This document shows, in pieces, positions 1 to 9,055 of a DNA stretch of 12,579 nucleotides. This DNA is from Ruminococcaceae bacterium UBA1438 (lineage in GTDB: Bacteria > Bacillota > Clostridia > Oscillospirales > Acutalibacteraceae). The stretch covers positions 1-12,579 of the forward strand of contig DCTO01000038.1 in NCBI GenBank assembly GCA_002329285.1. The letters are read 5' to 3'. The stretch's first letter is position 1; each line of letters begins with the position of its first letter. The position numbers and the translations under genes were made by a program. Under the pieces are notes generated by a model. The model was not told where the DNA came from, did no database searches, and saw only the letters and a list, made by a program, of their open reading frames with translations.

Positions 1-2
1 AA

Positions 3-1256
3 GAAAAGGAAAAAATAAAAAAACTTAAAAACCTTTCAGCCTCGCAGAAGCAAAGCTTGGCAATCGTTATAATTCTGGTGCTGATTGTGATTTATATCAT
101 CACCCAGTGTTACAGCGTTATGAATGTCCGCCTGCAAACGCAAACGGCGGTGCTTTCAACCGTTTATGATGAGGTTGAGGCAACTGCCCTGATTGTCCGT
201 GATGAGCATATTGTTTCCTCGCAGGGCGGCAGCGTAACGGTGCCCTCCGTTTCAAACGGGGAAAAGGTTAAAAACGGCGGCGAAATCGCAACGGTTTTCG
301 GCAGCACGGAAAATGCGGCCGCTTATGCAAGCTATCTTGAGCTTGAGGCGGAGCTTGAATATTACGCCCGGATGGAAAGCCAGGCAGTCGGCCAGGTAAC
401 GGATGTTGAATCCCTGGATGCGGATATCCTGCAGAATGTTAATTCTTACATCCGTGCAAATGCCGCAAAGGATGTTCAGCAAAGCAAGGAGATTTCATCG
501 CAGCTTAATGATAAATTCACAAGGCGGCAGATGCTCATCGGGCAGAATATTGATTTTGCCTCAATCGTCAGCGAAATAAGCGCGCAGATGAATGCGATTA
601 ATCTGAATTCCTGCAAGCCCGTCGGCTACGTCAGCGCAGATGCTTCGGGCGTTTTCTCCGATTACACGGACGGGCTGGAGCAGGCATATGATTTAAGTAA
701 TATAAAAGAGCTGGATGTGCAAACGCTGCAGGGATATATTGATGGCGCAAGGGATGCCGTGCCAACGGAAGATATGGGCAAGATTGTCACAAGCTTTGAT
801 TGGTATATGTGCGCCGTTGTTAACACTGCTGATATTGCGGCGCTTGGCGATGGCTCAAAGGTTGATGTTGCCATTAAAGGCACGGATAAGGTTTTCAGCT
901 GCAGCATTGTCAGCGGGGCGGATTCGGAGCTTGGCGCTCAACAAAGCGTGCTCATCCTCAAAAGCAGTGAGATGAACAGCGATATTGCAACCCTGCGCGT
1001 TGAGGAAATTCAAATAAGAACGCAGGAATACACGGGCTTTAAAGTTTCTTCCAATGCGGTTCATATCAATAACGGCGAAAAGGGCGTTTATGCGCTGGTT
1101 TCCTCCGTCGTTGAATGGCGCAAGGCAGAGGTGCTTTACACCGGCAAGGATTTTGTTGTTCTGAGCTATGCGCCGGATGAAAGCGGCGGAATAAAGCTTT
1201 ATGACCAAATAATTATCAAAGGAAAGGGGCTGCACGATGGAAAGGTTTATACTTGA
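3..1256 (+). CDS. HlyD-like membrane-anchored adaptor protein (5' end missing)
   Basis: The reading frame is open to the left edge of the window, so the gene very likely starts upstream. The TTG at 57 is only the first start-like codon inside it and has no ribosome site. Visible upstream codons give a Lys-rich cytoplasmic stretch, then one hydrophobic segment (AIVIILVLIVIYII, codons from 60), then an extracytoplasmic domain. The part after the membrane segment (RDEHIV...GG.V...NGEKVKNGGEIA.VF) resembles the lipoyl/biotinyl-like half-motif of HlyD-type adaptors. A helical region (residues about 85-175) and a beta-rich C-terminus follow. Proteins of this kind are commonly annotated as HlyD family adaptors in Clostridia. 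No transporter partner is visible here, so a true export role is inference. Its last 20 bases overlap the start of yggS, implying co-transcription. Confidence 0.75.
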   Translation, partial: EKEKIKKLKNLSASQKQSLAIVIILVLIVIYIITQCYSVMNVRLQTQTAVLSTVYDEVEATALIVRDEHIVSSQGGSVTVPSVSNGEKVKNGGEIATVFGSTENAAAYASYLELEAELEYYARMESQAVGQVTDVESLDADILQNVNSYIRANAAKDVQQSKEISSQLNDKFTRRQMLIGQNIDFASIVSEISAQMNAINLNSCKPVGYVSADASGVFSDYTDGLEQAYDLSNIKELDVQTLQGYIDGARDAVPTEDMGKIVTSFDWYMCAVVNTADIAALGDGSKVDVAIKGTDKVFSCSIVSGADSELGAQQSVLILKSSEMNSDIATLRVEEIQIRTQEYTGFKVSSNAVHINNGEKGVYALVSSVVEWRKAEVLYTGKDFVVLSYAPDESGGIKLYDQIIIKGKGLHDGKVYT

Positions 1257-1962
1257 TGAAGCGCGCCTTAAGGCGGTTGAGGAAAACTACAAGCGTGTGC
1301 TCACCTCGGTTAAGGAGGCGGCTGTCAGGGCCGGCAGGGAGGAAGGCTCCGTTCGCCTGATGTGCGTAACCAAAACGGTTGAACCGCCTTATATTAACAA
1401 AGCGCTTGAGCTCGGCGCAGATCTTATCGGCGAAAACAGGGTTCAGGAATATCTCGGCAAGCGGGATGAGCTTAATCTTAACGGCGTTGAGCGCCACCTC
1501 ATCGGGCATCTGCAAACAAACAAGGTTCGGCAGATTGCGGGCGAGGTTGATATGATTGAATCGGTTTCCTCTCTCAAGCTTGCAAAGGAAATTTCAAGGG
1601 TTTGCTCTTCAAGGGGCATAACGGCAAGCTGCCTTGCGGAGGTTAATATCGGCAAGGAGGAAAGCAAAAGCGGAATTTATATTGAGGAGCTTCGAGAAAC
1701 GCTTTGCGAAATATCAGAGCTGCCAAATATAAAAATTAAAGGGCTTATGACAATTCCCCCCATTTGCGAAAGCGAAGCGCAGGCAAGGCGCTATTTTGCC
1801 GAGGTGCGAAGGGCTTTTGATGATATTGGGGAAAGCATAAGCGGCGTTGAAATGAAAATCCTCTCTATGGGAATGAGCGGCGATTACGAAGCCGCCATTG
1901 CCGAGGGTTCAAATATAGTCAGAGTCGGCTCCGCAATATTCGGGGCAAGAAAATATTTTTAG
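1237..1962 (+). CDS. yggS: YggS/YlmE family pyridoxal phosphate homeostasis protein
   Basis: This 241-residue protein has the single-domain TIM-barrel PLP-binding fold of the PROSC/YggS family, at the usual family length. Seen motifs are VRLMCVTKTV with the PLP-binding lysine K46, GENRVQE, HLIGHLQTNKVRQ, EVNIGKEESKSGI, IKGLMTIPP, and the phosphate-binding C-terminus LSMGMSGDYEAAI followed by VRVGSAIFG. The family buffers free PLP in the cytoplasm and affects amino acid and keto-acid pools; no enzymatic activity is established. The ATG at 1237 has an AAGGGG-like ribosome site and overlaps the upstream gene. The homologue ylmE sits just before sepF in Bacillus, matching the order here. Identification is secure. 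Confidence 0.96.
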   Translation: MERFILDEARLKAVEENYKRVLTSVKEAAVRAGREEGSVRLMCVTKTVEPPYINKALELGADLIGENRVQEYLGKRDELNLNGVERHLIGHLQTNKVRQIAGEVDMIESVSSLKLAKEISRVCSSRGITASCLAEVNIGKEESKSGIYIEELRETLCEISELPNIKIKGLMTIPPICESEAQARRYFAEVRRAFDDIGESISGVEMKILSMGMSGDYEAAIAEGSNIVRVGSAIFGARKYF

Positions 1963-1974
1963 GAGGAGAAAAAT

Positions 1975-2493
1975 ATGAGCTTATGGGAAAAATTCACCGA
2001 TGTGCTTCGCGAAGATGATGACGATGATTTTGATGATTTCTATAATGAGAATGACGGCGGCTATTCAATGCCGTCACCTACACCCGGCAGGGAAAGAAGA
2101 GAAAGGCCTGCTAAAAATATAAGAGTTCCGAAGGAGGAAAGGGCAGAGCGCGTGCATCGCTCCAGATCCTCCGATAAGGATGATAATAAGGTTGTTAATA
2201 TTCACACAACCGCCCAGCTTCAGGTTGTTATCTGCAATCCCGAAAGATTTGATGAAGCGGCGTCAATTGCCGATAATCTTAATGAGCGCAAAACCGTGCT
2301 TCTCAATCTTGAAAAAACAAACCGCGATATTGCTCGCCGCCTGCTTGATTTTTTAAGCGGCGTTGCTTATGCAAACAACGGCCAGATAAAAAGAGTTGCA
2401 AACAGCACATATATCATAACCCCGTATAACGTTGATGTTATGGGCGATTTGTTAGATGAGCTTGAAAGCAGCGGAATGATTGCAAATTTCTGA
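1975..2493 (+). CDS. sepF: Cell division protein SepF
   Basis: SepF is a membrane-associated FtsZ partner that helps align and anchor the Z-ring. This 172-residue protein starts with a short amphipathic helix (MSLWEKFTDVL) of the type that binds membrane. A low-complexity acidic then basic linker follows to about residue 75. The conserved SepF domain runs from about residue 78 to the end: TAQLQVVICNPERFDEA, NERKTVLLNLEK, DIARRLLDFLSGVAYA and IKRVANSTYIITPYNVDV are all recognisable. The ATG follows an AGGAGG ribosome site (1961-1966) that overlaps the yggS stop codon, so the two are translationally close. The ylmG and ylmH genes that usually follow sepF in Bacilli are absent. Confidence 0.95.
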   Translation: MSLWEKFTDVLREDDDDDFDDFYNENDGGYSMPSPTPGRERRERPAKNIRVPKEERAERVHRSRSSDKDDNKVVNIHTTAQLQVVICNPERFDEAASIADNLNERKTVLLNLEKTNRDIARRLLDFLSGVAYANNGQIKRVANSTYIITPYNVDVMGDLLDELESSGMIANF

Positions 2494-2526
2494 AATTTTT
2501 AAACTAAAATAAGGGGAGAATAAATT

Positions 2527-3843
2527 ATGATTACACCGAATCAGATTAAGGAAAAAATCCTTTCAACCTCATCTCACGGTTATGACATTGATGAAACAAA
2601 TGCCTTCATTGATGAGATTGCCGCTTCCTATGAGGCCGTTTATGAGGAAAACAAGGAGCTTTACCGCAAAATGGAAATCCTTGCCTCAAAAATTGAGGAA
2701 TACAGAGCAGAGGAGGATTCTATTAAGGACACCTTGTTAACCGCGCAGAAGGCAGCCAAAAGCGTTCAGTCAGAGGCAAAGCAAAAGGCTGAAACCCTGC
2801 TTGCGGAAAGCGCGCAAACCGTTCAGCGCACCGTGCTTGAGGCAAAGGAAAAGGCAGAGCAGATTGTTTCAGAGGCAAGAAATTTTGCTTCCGATATAAC
2901 GAAAGAGAAAACCGAAGAGGCAGATGCAATCGTTAAAAATGCAGAGGCGCAGGCTGATGAAACTCTTAACACCGCAAAAAGCTCTGCAGCTGCCTTGCTT
3001 CAGGAGGTTAAAACCAAAGCTCTGGAGCTTATTGAAAAATCAAACAAGGAAAAGGAATATAACGAAAATCTTGTTTCAAAGCTTAAGGAGGAATCCTCTG
3101 TTTTCAAGGCAAATCTGGTTGCTCTTTATAATGCCCAGCTTGAAAAGCTGCAGCAGATGATGGATAATTCAGAGGATGCCTCAATCGCAGAAACAGCGCA
3201 AAGCCTTGATGATGCAAAGGCGCAGTTTGAGGAGCTGCTTGTTGGTTTTGAGGAGCCTGTTGAAGAAGAGGCTGTTCCGGCTGCTGCTCTTGATTTTGAG
3301 CCGATTGATGATCCGGAGGAGGCTGTTGATGAGGCTTATGAGCCGGAGGAGGATATCACCATCGCAGGCGAGGCTGATTTTGAGCTGACCGAGGAGGAGC
3401 TTGAAAACGGTAATTTTGAAATTGAGGGTGCTGATGAGCCTGAGGAGGAAGAGCCTCCGAAGGAGCAGATTCGCTTTGATGAGGATGTCGTTCTTGACGG
3501 CAACGGCATGATTAAACCCGCTTCCGCCGAGGAGCAGAAACCCGTTCCGCCGGCAGAGCAGTATCATTTCACAAAGGCGGATGTTGATTCCGCTCTCGAT
3601 GCTTTCTCACAGGAAACCTTAACCCCGATTGAGGAGGAAGCCGCAGTTTCCGAAATCGAAGAGGAGGCAGAGCTTGAGGAGCCGGAGGAGGAAAAGCTTC
3701 CTTTTGAAAACTTCTTTAACGTTAAGGGCGAAGCTCAAAGAACGGATGAGGTTATCAGCCTTCTTCCTCCAGAGGATGACGAGGATGAGGATGACGACGA
3801 CGATCTCAAATTCCGCGGCTTCTTCAAGAAAAAGAAAAAATAA
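2527..3843 (+). CDS. divIVA: DivIVA-family polar/septal coiled-coil protein with long acidic tail
   Basis: The N-terminal 60 residues match the DivIVA lipid-binding domain: ITPNQIKEKI, then GYDIDETNAFIDEI and YEAVYEENKELYRKMEIL. A long Ala/Glu/Lys-rich coiled coil spans about residues 30-230. From about 230 to 425 the chain is strongly acidic and Pro-poor. It ends in an Asp/Glu run followed by a basic/aromatic tip (LKFRGFFKKKKK). DivIVA senses curved membrane and recruits division or polar-growth partners. At 438 residues it is far longer than the roughly 160-residue Bacillus protein; the extra length is all tail. The start has a GGGGAG ribosome site. It sits between sepF and ileS, the standard place for divIVA. 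Confidence 0.9.
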   Translation: MITPNQIKEKILSTSSHGYDIDETNAFIDEIAASYEAVYEENKELYRKMEILASKIEEYRAEEDSIKDTLLTAQKAAKSVQSEAKQKAETLLAESAQTVQRTVLEAKEKAEQIVSEARNFASDITKEKTEEADAIVKNAEAQADETLNTAKSSAAALLQEVKTKALELIEKSNKEKEYNENLVSKLKEESSVFKANLVALYNAQLEKLQQMMDNSEDASIAETAQSLDDAKAQFEELLVGFEEPVEEEAVPAAALDFEPIDDPEEAVDEAYEPEEDITIAGEADFELTEEELENGNFEIEGADEPEEEEPPKEQIRFDEDVVLDGNGMIKPASAEEQKPVPPAEQYHFTKADVDSALDAFSQETLTPIEEEAAVSEIEEEAELEEPEEEKLPFENFFNVKGEAQRTDEVISLLPPEDDEDEDDDDDLKFRGFFKKKKK

Positions 3844-3880
3844 AATTTAAGAAATAAACTTACATAAGGCGAGGATCAAA

Positions 3881-6676
3881 ATGGATTATAAAGAAACACT
3901 TAATATGATGAAAACGGAATTTCCCATGCGTGCCTCTCTCCCGCAGAGAGAGCCGGAAATTCTCAAGGGCTGGTATGAAAACGGCCAGTATGAAAAGCTG
4001 ATGGAGCTCAATGAGGGCAAGCCCCTCTTCGTATTGCATGACGGCCCTCCGTATGCAAACGGGGATATTCACATCGGGCATGCGCTCAATAAAACGCTCA
4101 AGGATTTTATCGTCAGATATAAGAATATGACGGGCTTCAAATCCCCGTATGTTCCCGGCTGGGACACTCATGGCCTGCCGACGGAGCTTAAGGCAAGAAA
4201 GGAAGCCCACATTTCTGCAGAAAGCAATATCTCTGATTTAGAGCTGCGCAAAATCTGCCGCGAAACGGCGCTGGGCTTTGTTGATATCCAGCGCGAAAGC
4301 TTCAAGCGCCTTGGCGCAATCGGCGAATGGGATAATCCCTATATCACCCTCACCAAGGATTTTGAGGAGGAGCAGATTAAGATATTTGCCTCAATGGCAT
4401 CAAAGGGCTATATCTATAAGGGCTTAAAGCCCGTTTATTGGTGCGCTGACTGCAACACTGCGCTTGCAGAGGCTGAAATTGAATATGCAGAGGATCCCTG
4501 CCATTCCATTTATGTTAAGTTTAACGTTACTGACGATTTGGGCAAGCTCACCGCAATGGGCGCAGATTTAAGCAAAACATATTTTGTTATATGGACCACA
4601 ACCACGTGGACCCTGCCTGCAAACGTTGCTATCTGCGTTGGCCCGAATTATGAATATTCTCTCTTTAAGAGCGGCGATGAATATTTTGTTATGGCAACCG
4701 ATCTCGGCCCCGCCGCATTTGAGGCAAAGGGTGTAACCGATTATGAAACCCTCGGCATTATCCGCGGCTCAGAGCTTGAATATATGAAATGCGCCCATCC
4801 GTTTATTGACCGCACCTCGCTTGTTATCGTGGGCGATCACGTAACGCTTGAAAGCGGCACGGGCTGCGTTCACACCGCTCCCGGCCACGGCGTTGAGGAC
4901 TTTGTTGTCTGCAAAAATTATCCTGAAATTCCGGTTGTTGTTCCCGTTGATAATAATGGCGTTTTAACCGAGGAGGCAGGGCAGTTTGCAGGACTCACAA
5001 CAGAGGATGCAAACAAGCCGATTGCAGAGCATCTTGAGGCAACGGGCAATCTGTTTGCGCTTCAGAAAATTATTCACCAATATCCTCATTGCTGGCGCTG
5101 CCATAAGCCGGTAATCTTCCGCGCAACCTCGCAATGGTTCTGCTCCGTTGATGATTTCAAGGAGGCCGCTGTTGAGGCTTCAGAGGAGGTTAAATGGTAT
5201 CCCGAATGGGGTAAGGACAGATTGCAGTCAATGATTCGTGAGCGCGCAGACTGGTGTATCTCCCGCCAGAGAAAATGGGGCGTTCCGATTCCCGTCGTTT
5301 ATTGCAAGGATTGCGGCAGGGAAATTATTGATAATGATATTATGATGAAGGTTTCCGAAATCTTCGGACAGGAGGGCTCAGACGCATGGTATGCTCACGA
5401 TGCCGAATATTTCCTTCCCGATGGCTTTGCGTGCCCGCATTGCGGCAAGGCAAACGGCTTTGAAAAGGAAACCGATATTATGGATGTTTGGTTTGATTCA
5501 GGCTCAAGCCATCAGGCCGTTTGCGCAAAAAGGCCTTATCTCCGCCGCCCGGCAGACGTTTATCTTGAGGGCGCGGATCAGTATCGAGGCTGGTTCCAAT
5601 CCTCTCTCTTAACTGCTGTTGCAGCAGGCGTCGGCACTCCGTATAAGCAGATTATCACACATGGCTGGACGGTTGACGGCGAGGGCAGAAAGATGAGTAA
5701 ATCCCTTGGAAACGGTATTGCTCCGCAGGATATTATCAAGCAGTATGGCGCAGATATGCTCCGCCTTTGGGTTGCTTCCTCGGATTATCATGCCGATATC
5801 CGCATCAGCCCCGAAATTCTGAAGCAGCTTTCGGATAATTACAGGAAAATCAGAAACACTGCGCGTTTCTGCCTCGGCAATCTTTATGATTTCAATCCCG
5901 ATGAGGATATGCTTGAGAACGAGGAGCTGGAGGAGCTTGATAAGTATGCGCTTATGAAGCTTGATGAGGTTATTGATATTGCGCGCAATGCGTTTGAAAC
6001 CTATGAATATCACACGGCGGCGCATTCAATCCATAATTTCTGCGTTGTTGATATGAGTAATTTCTATTTTGACGTTCTCAAGGATAGGCTTTACACCTCT
6101 CTTCCCGCGTCAAAAACACGCCGCGCGGCGCAAACCGTGCTTTATAAGATTCTGGATAGCTTAACCCTGCTGTTAACCCCGATTCTTGCTTTCACCGCAG
6201 ATGAAATATGGAGCTTTATGCCCCATGATAAATCAAGAAACACTCAGTCCCCGCTCTTTAATGAAATCCCCAAGGCTGAATTCATTGAAACGGATGAGGT
6301 GTTTATGGATAAATGGGCAAGAATTCATGCCGTTCGCGTTGACGTTCAGAAGGCGCTGGAGCTTGCCAGAAATGAGAAGAGAATCGGCAAATCCCTTGAG
6401 GCAAAGGTTATCCTCGGTGCCGAGGGAGAGCTTTATGATTTCTTAAAGGCTGTTGAGCCTGAGCTTCCTGAAATCTTCATCACCTCCGCTGTTGAGGTTG
6501 TTGATGCCGCTCAGGGCTTTGCAGGCGAGGTTGGAGGCCTTACCGTTTCGGTTGAAAATGCAGAGGGCGAAAAGTGTGAGCGCTGCTGGAAATTCTCAAC
6601 CACCGTCGGCTGTGATGCAGACCGTGCAACCCTTTGCGAAGACTGCGCTAAAGTGATTCGCGAACTGGGGTTATAA
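3881..6676 (+). CDS. ileS: Isoleucyl-tRNA synthetase
   Basis: This cytoplasmic class I aminoacyl-tRNA synthetase charges tRNA-Ile. At 931 residues it has normal bacterial-type length. The HIGH signature is H64-I-G-H67 ([17 protein letters not shown]) and the KMSKS loop is K604-M-S-K-S608. The CP1 editing domain lies at about 190-400, with [12 protein letters not shown] and HTAPGHG motifs. A cysteine pair set C475/C478 and C518/C521 forms a probable zinc site in the inserted region. A second four-Cys site (C899, C902, C919, C922) ends the protein, as in bacterial IleS. Only 37 bases separate it from divIVA and they hold no T-box, so it depends on upstream transcription. Position after divIVA and before lspA matches known Gram-positive clusters. 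Confidence 0.98.
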   Translation: MDYKETLNMMKTEFPMRASLPQREPEILKGWYENGQYEKLMELNEGKPLFVLHDGPPYANGDIHIGHALNKTLKDFIVRYKNMTGFKSPYVPGWDTHGLPTELKARKEAHISAESNISDLELRKICRETALGFVDIQRESFKRLGAIGEWDNPYITLTKDFEEEQIKIFASMASKGYIYKGLKPVYWCADCNTALAEAEIEYAEDPCHSIYVKFNVTDDLGKLTAMGADLSKTYFVIWTTTTWTLPANVAICVGPNYEYSLFKSGDEYFVMATDLGPAAFEAKGVTDYETLGIIRGSELEYMKCAHPFIDRTSLVIVGDHVTLESGTGCVHTAPGHGVEDFVVCKNYPEIPVVVPVDNNGVLTEEAGQFAGLTTEDANKPIAEHLEATGNLFALQKIIHQYPHCWRCHKPVIFRATSQWFCSVDDFKEAAVEASEEVKWYPEWGKDRLQSMIRERADWCISRQRKWGVPIPVVYCKDCGREIIDNDIMMKVSEIFGQEGSDAWYAHDAEYFLPDGFACPHCGKANGFEKETDIMDVWFDSGSSHQAVCAKRPYLRRPADVYLEGADQYRGWFQSSLLTAVAAGVGTPYKQIITHGWTVDGEGRKMSKSLGNGIAPQDIIKQYGADMLRLWVASSDYHADIRISPEILKQLSDNYRKIRNTARFCLGNLYDFNPDEDMLENEELEELDKYALMKLDEVIDIARNAFETYEYHTAAHSIHNFCVVDMSNFYFDVLKDRLYTSLPASKTRRAAQTVLYKILDSLTLLLTPILAFTADEIWSFMPHDKSRNTQSPLFNEIPKAEFIETDEVFMDKWARIHAVRVDVQKALELARNEKRIGKSLEAKVILGAEGELYDFLKAVEPELPEIFITSAVEVVDAAQGFAGEVGGLTVSVENAEGEKCERCWKFSTTVGCDADRATLCEDCAKVIRELGL

Positions 6677-6710
6677 TTAACCGCAACTATTATGCAGAGG
6701 AGGGATTTTT

Positions 6711-7205
6711 TTGCATTTGAAAAAGCATATCTGGGCAAGCGTTATGATTGCGCTTATCGTTGCGTTTGATCTGTTCACAAAGCTTCTTGCAAAAAAATAT
6801 CTCCTCGGCAATGCCGCCGTGCCATTCATCAAGGGCGTGGTGCAGTTTAATTATGCTGAAAATAAGGGCATGGCGTTTTCAATGTTCAGCGGCGCAAGGT
6901 GGGTTTTTGTTGTGCTCACCGCCGTTGTATGCATCGGGGCGCTTGTGCTTATGTTTAAAAATAAAATCGCCTCGCTCTGGGCTTACTGGAGCGTTGGCGT
7001 TATCGTTTCGGGCGGGCTCGGCAATCTGATAGACCGCGTGTTTTACGGCTATGTGGTTGATTTTATTGAGCCCACCTTTATGAATTTTGCCATCTTTAAT
7101 ATTGCAGACAGCGCTGTTACTCTCGGCACTGTTTCGCTGATGGCATATCTTTTGCTTGATTTGTTTAAGAAAGAGAATAAGCCCACGGAGGAGAAGGATG
7201 GCTAA
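6711..7205 (+). CDS. lspA: Lipoprotein signal peptidase (signal peptidase II)
   Basis: LspA is the aspartic membrane protease that removes signal peptides from diacylglyceryl-modified prolipoproteins. The 164-residue protein has four hydrophobic segments (about 8-25, 62-81, 88-104, 134-152). Conserved blocks are DLFTK (D20), FNYAENKGMAFSMFSG, GGLGNLIDRVFYGYVVDFI with catalytic D117, and FNIADSAVTLG with catalytic D133. The TTG start at 6711 is chosen because a strong AGAGGAGGG ribosome site (6696-6704) sits six bases upstream and the product then has the right length. The gene ends eight bases inside rluD. Confidence 0.97.
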   Translation: MHLKKHIWASVMIALIVAFDLFTKLLAKKYLLGNAAVPFIKGVVQFNYAENKGMAFSMFSGARWVFVVLTAVVCIGALVLMFKNKIASLWAYWSVGVIVSGGLGNLIDRVFYGYVVDFIEPTFMNFAIFNIADSAVTLGTVSLMAYLLLDLFKKENKPTEEKDG

Positions 7206-8118
7206 CACAATTTTTCTCCCGGTTGAGGAGGCTGAAATCGGCGAGCGCATTGATAAATTCATCAGCGATAAATCAGATCGCTTCTCGCGTTCCGCCGCCG
7301 CAAAGCTGCTGGAAAGCGGCGTGGTCACCGTCAATGATAAGGCGGTTACCAAGAATTACAAATGTAAAGCGGGGGACAGGGTTGTTATCCTTGTTCCCGA
7401 GGCGCAGCCGCTTGAAGCGCAGCCCCAGAATATACCGCTGGATATTGTTTATGAGGATAATGATTTGCTTGTGGTTAATAAGCCAAAGGGCATGGTTGTT
7501 CATCCGGCGGCAGGAAATTATGAGGGAACGCTCGTTAATGCGCTTCTGTATTATTGCGGCGATTCTTTAAGCGGCATAAACGGCGTTATGCGCCCTGGTA
7601 TTGTTCACCGCATTGATAAGGATACCTCCGGGCTTTTAATCGTTGCAAAAAATGATTTGGCTCATGCCGGCCTTGCCCGCCAAATTAAGGAGCATTCGTT
7701 TGAGCGCGCATATGAATGTGTGGTTCACGGCAATGTTAAGGAGGATGAATTCACCGTTTCCCAGCCCATCGGCAGAAATCCGAAGGACAGGAAGAAGATG
7801 GCGGCCACCTTCAAAAATTCCAAAAACGCCACCACGCATATTAAGGTGCTTAAAAGATACGGCAATTTCACCCATTGCCGCTGCACTCTTGAAACGGGGC
7901 GCACCCATCAGATAAGGGTGCATATGGCGTATATAGGGCATCCCGTTGCCGGCGATGAGGTTTATGGCCCAAAGCGCGTGCAAAAGGGGCTTAACGGGCA
8001 ATGTCTGCACGCAAAGCACATCGGCTTTGTTCATCCGCGCTCCGGGCTTTGGCTTGAATTTGAAAGCGATTTGCCGGATTATTTCACGGCATTTTTGAAT
8101 AAATTAGAAAGAAAATAA
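7198..8118 (+). CDS. rluD: RluD-type 23S rRNA/large-subunit pseudouridine synthase
   Basis: This 306-residue RluA/RluD-family enzyme converts uridine to pseudouridine in RNA. An S4 RNA-binding domain occupies about residues 15-75 (ERIDKFISD, SRSAAAKLLESGVVTVN). The catalytic domain carries LLVVNKPKGMVVHPA, then HRIDKDTSGLLIVAK with catalytic D140, then LETGRTHQIRVHMAYIGHPV. The ATG at 7198 is preferred over the GTG/ATG-like starts upstream (frame open from 7156) because GGAGGAGAAGG precedes it and the extra 14 residues do not resemble the family. It overlaps lspA by eight bases, the usual lspA-rluD coupling. The exact rRNA target (RluD, RluC or RluA sites) is not determined by sequence inspection. 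Confidence 0.94.
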   Translation: MANTIFLPVEEAEIGERIDKFISDKSDRFSRSAAAKLLESGVVTVNDKAVTKNYKCKAGDRVVILVPEAQPLEAQPQNIPLDIVYEDNDLLVVNKPKGMVVHPAAGNYEGTLVNALLYYCGDSLSGINGVMRPGIVHRIDKDTSGLLIVAKNDLAHAGLARQIKEHSFERAYECVVHGNVKEDEFTVSQPIGRNPKDRKKMAATFKNSKNATTHIKVLKRYGNFTHCRCTLETGRTHQIRVHMAYIGHPVAGDEVYGPKRVQKGLNGQCLHAKHIGFVHPRSGLWLEFESDLPDYFTAFLNKLERK

Positions 8119-8154
8119 TCATTTTTGGCTCTCCTTATAGGTTAGGTGATTTAT

Positions 8155-8994
8155 ATGTATGAAAATTGGCTTGTTGTTTCCGATATTGACGGCACGCTGA
8201 ATAATAAAATAAGGCGGCTTCCGCAGCGCAATTATGATGCGATTAAGGAATTTACGGAAAAGGGCGGCAATTTCACGCTCGCCTCCGGCAGGCTCACCTC
8301 CAGCCTCAAGCGCAATTATGACCGCATCACCCCAAATCAGCCGGCAATCGTGCTGAATGGCGCAGGGCTTTATGATTTTGAAAAGCAGGAAATGCTGTGG
8401 CGTTCAACCATCGGCAAGGAGGGGCAGGATTTCGTGCGCCTCGTTATTGAAAAATATAACGATGCTTTCAAAAGCCTTGATGTCGGCATCTATTTTGATG
8501 ATTATGTTTATATCGTTAAAAAGGGCTTTCTCGGCAATCAAACTATGAAGATTGATAAGGCGCATTATGAGGTAACCTCTCTTGATAATGTGCCCACAGA
8601 GGGCTGGATGAAGGTTATCTTCTGGGGTATTCCCGCCAACATTAACTCTCTCCGCCGCCTGATAGACCGTTCCGAGATTAAGAAAAAGGTTAATTTTATG
8701 GCGTCCTCGCTTTGGACGATGGAAATGCTTGCCAAGGATACGCATAAGGGCACGGGAATTCTGGAGCTTGCAAACAGAATCGGCATTGAAAAAAGCCATA
8801 TTGCCGCAATCGGCGATTATTATAACGATTGGGATATGCTGCGCACCGTCGGGCTGCCTGCCTGCGCGGGGCAAGCGCCAAAGGCAATCCATGAAACCTG
8901 CAAGTTTGAGGCCTGCCATTGCAACAAGGGCTGCGTTGCAGACCTCCTCGAATATATAATGAGCGGCAAAGCGGAGCAGGATTTTAACTTATAG
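8155..8994 (+). CDS. Cof-type HAD-IIB family hydrolase
   Basis: This 279-residue protein is a haloacid-dehalogenase superfamily phosphatase of the Cof/IIB type, a family that usually acts on sugar phosphates or other small phosphorylated metabolites. Motif I is DIDGT with D10 and D12, motif II is LASGR with S44, motif III is K198 in THKGTGI, and motif IV is GDYYND with D221 and D225. The cap lies at about 80-185. I chose ATG 8155 over GTG 8146 because TAGGTGA (8143-8149) is correctly spaced for it. The C-terminus has an unusual cysteine cluster (CKFEACHCNKGC), possibly incidental. It is 36 bases after rluD and is the last gene of the + strand run. The substrate is unknown. Confidence 0.9.
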   Translation: MYENWLVVSDIDGTLNNKIRRLPQRNYDAIKEFTEKGGNFTLASGRLTSSLKRNYDRITPNQPAIVLNGAGLYDFEKQEMLWRSTIGKEGQDFVRLVIEKYNDAFKSLDVGIYFDDYVYIVKKGFLGNQTMKIDKAHYEVTSLDNVPTEGWMKVIFWGIPANINSLRRLIDRSEIKKKVNFMASSLWTMEMLAKDTHKGTGILELANRIGIEKSHIAAIGDYYNDWDMLRTVGLPACAGQAPKAIHETCKFEACHCNKGCVADLLEYIMSGKAEQDFNL

Positions 8995-9009
8995 TTTTAT
9001 AAATCAACA

Positions 9010-9047
9010 AAAAAGGACTGGTTTGGGAGAACCTTCATAAAGAAGGT
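9010..9047 (+). repeat. Left copy of a 38-base repeat
   Basis: The 38 bases begin with AAAAAGGACTGG and end with ATAAAGAAGGT. The same 38-base unit occurs inverted at 11009-11046, with the first 12 and last 11 bases identical and 6 of the 15 middle bases matching, so 29/38 without a gap. The pair brackets the AT-rich module. It could be a degenerate terminal repeat of a mobile unit, or an intergenic repeat that happens to follow two converging genes. Confidence 0.6.
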
Positions 9048-9055
9048 TCTCCCAA
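9023..9055 (+). other. Perfect 14-bp hairpin after the HAD gene
   Basis: Bases 9023-9036 are the exact reverse complement of 9042-9055, with the five-base loop ATAAA. It lies 28 bases past the HAD stop codon and could cap the 3' end of the operon transcript. The bases that follow (TTAAATTAATCC) are not a U-run, so it is a poor intrinsic terminator by itself. It overlaps the left 38-base repeat, whose right copy has lost the fold. Confidence 0.7.

Noticed and set aside
855..1235. 126-codon - strand open frame inside the HlyD-like gene
   Set aside because: It is antisense to a convincing gene, has no family-like motifs, and such shadows occur across the whole operon.
3181..3567. 128-codon - strand open frame inside divIVA
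   Set aside because: It arises from the Glu-rich GAG/GAA codons read backward as Leu/Phe-rich sequence; not a real membrane protein.
7156..7197. Longer start for rluD
   Set aside because: The 14 extra residues are basic, unlike the family N-terminus, and GGAGGAGAAGG is placed for ATG 7198.
9023..9055. Main terminator of the housekeeping operon
   Set aside because: The stem is excellent but no T-run follows; the hairpin at 9231-9263 fits far better.
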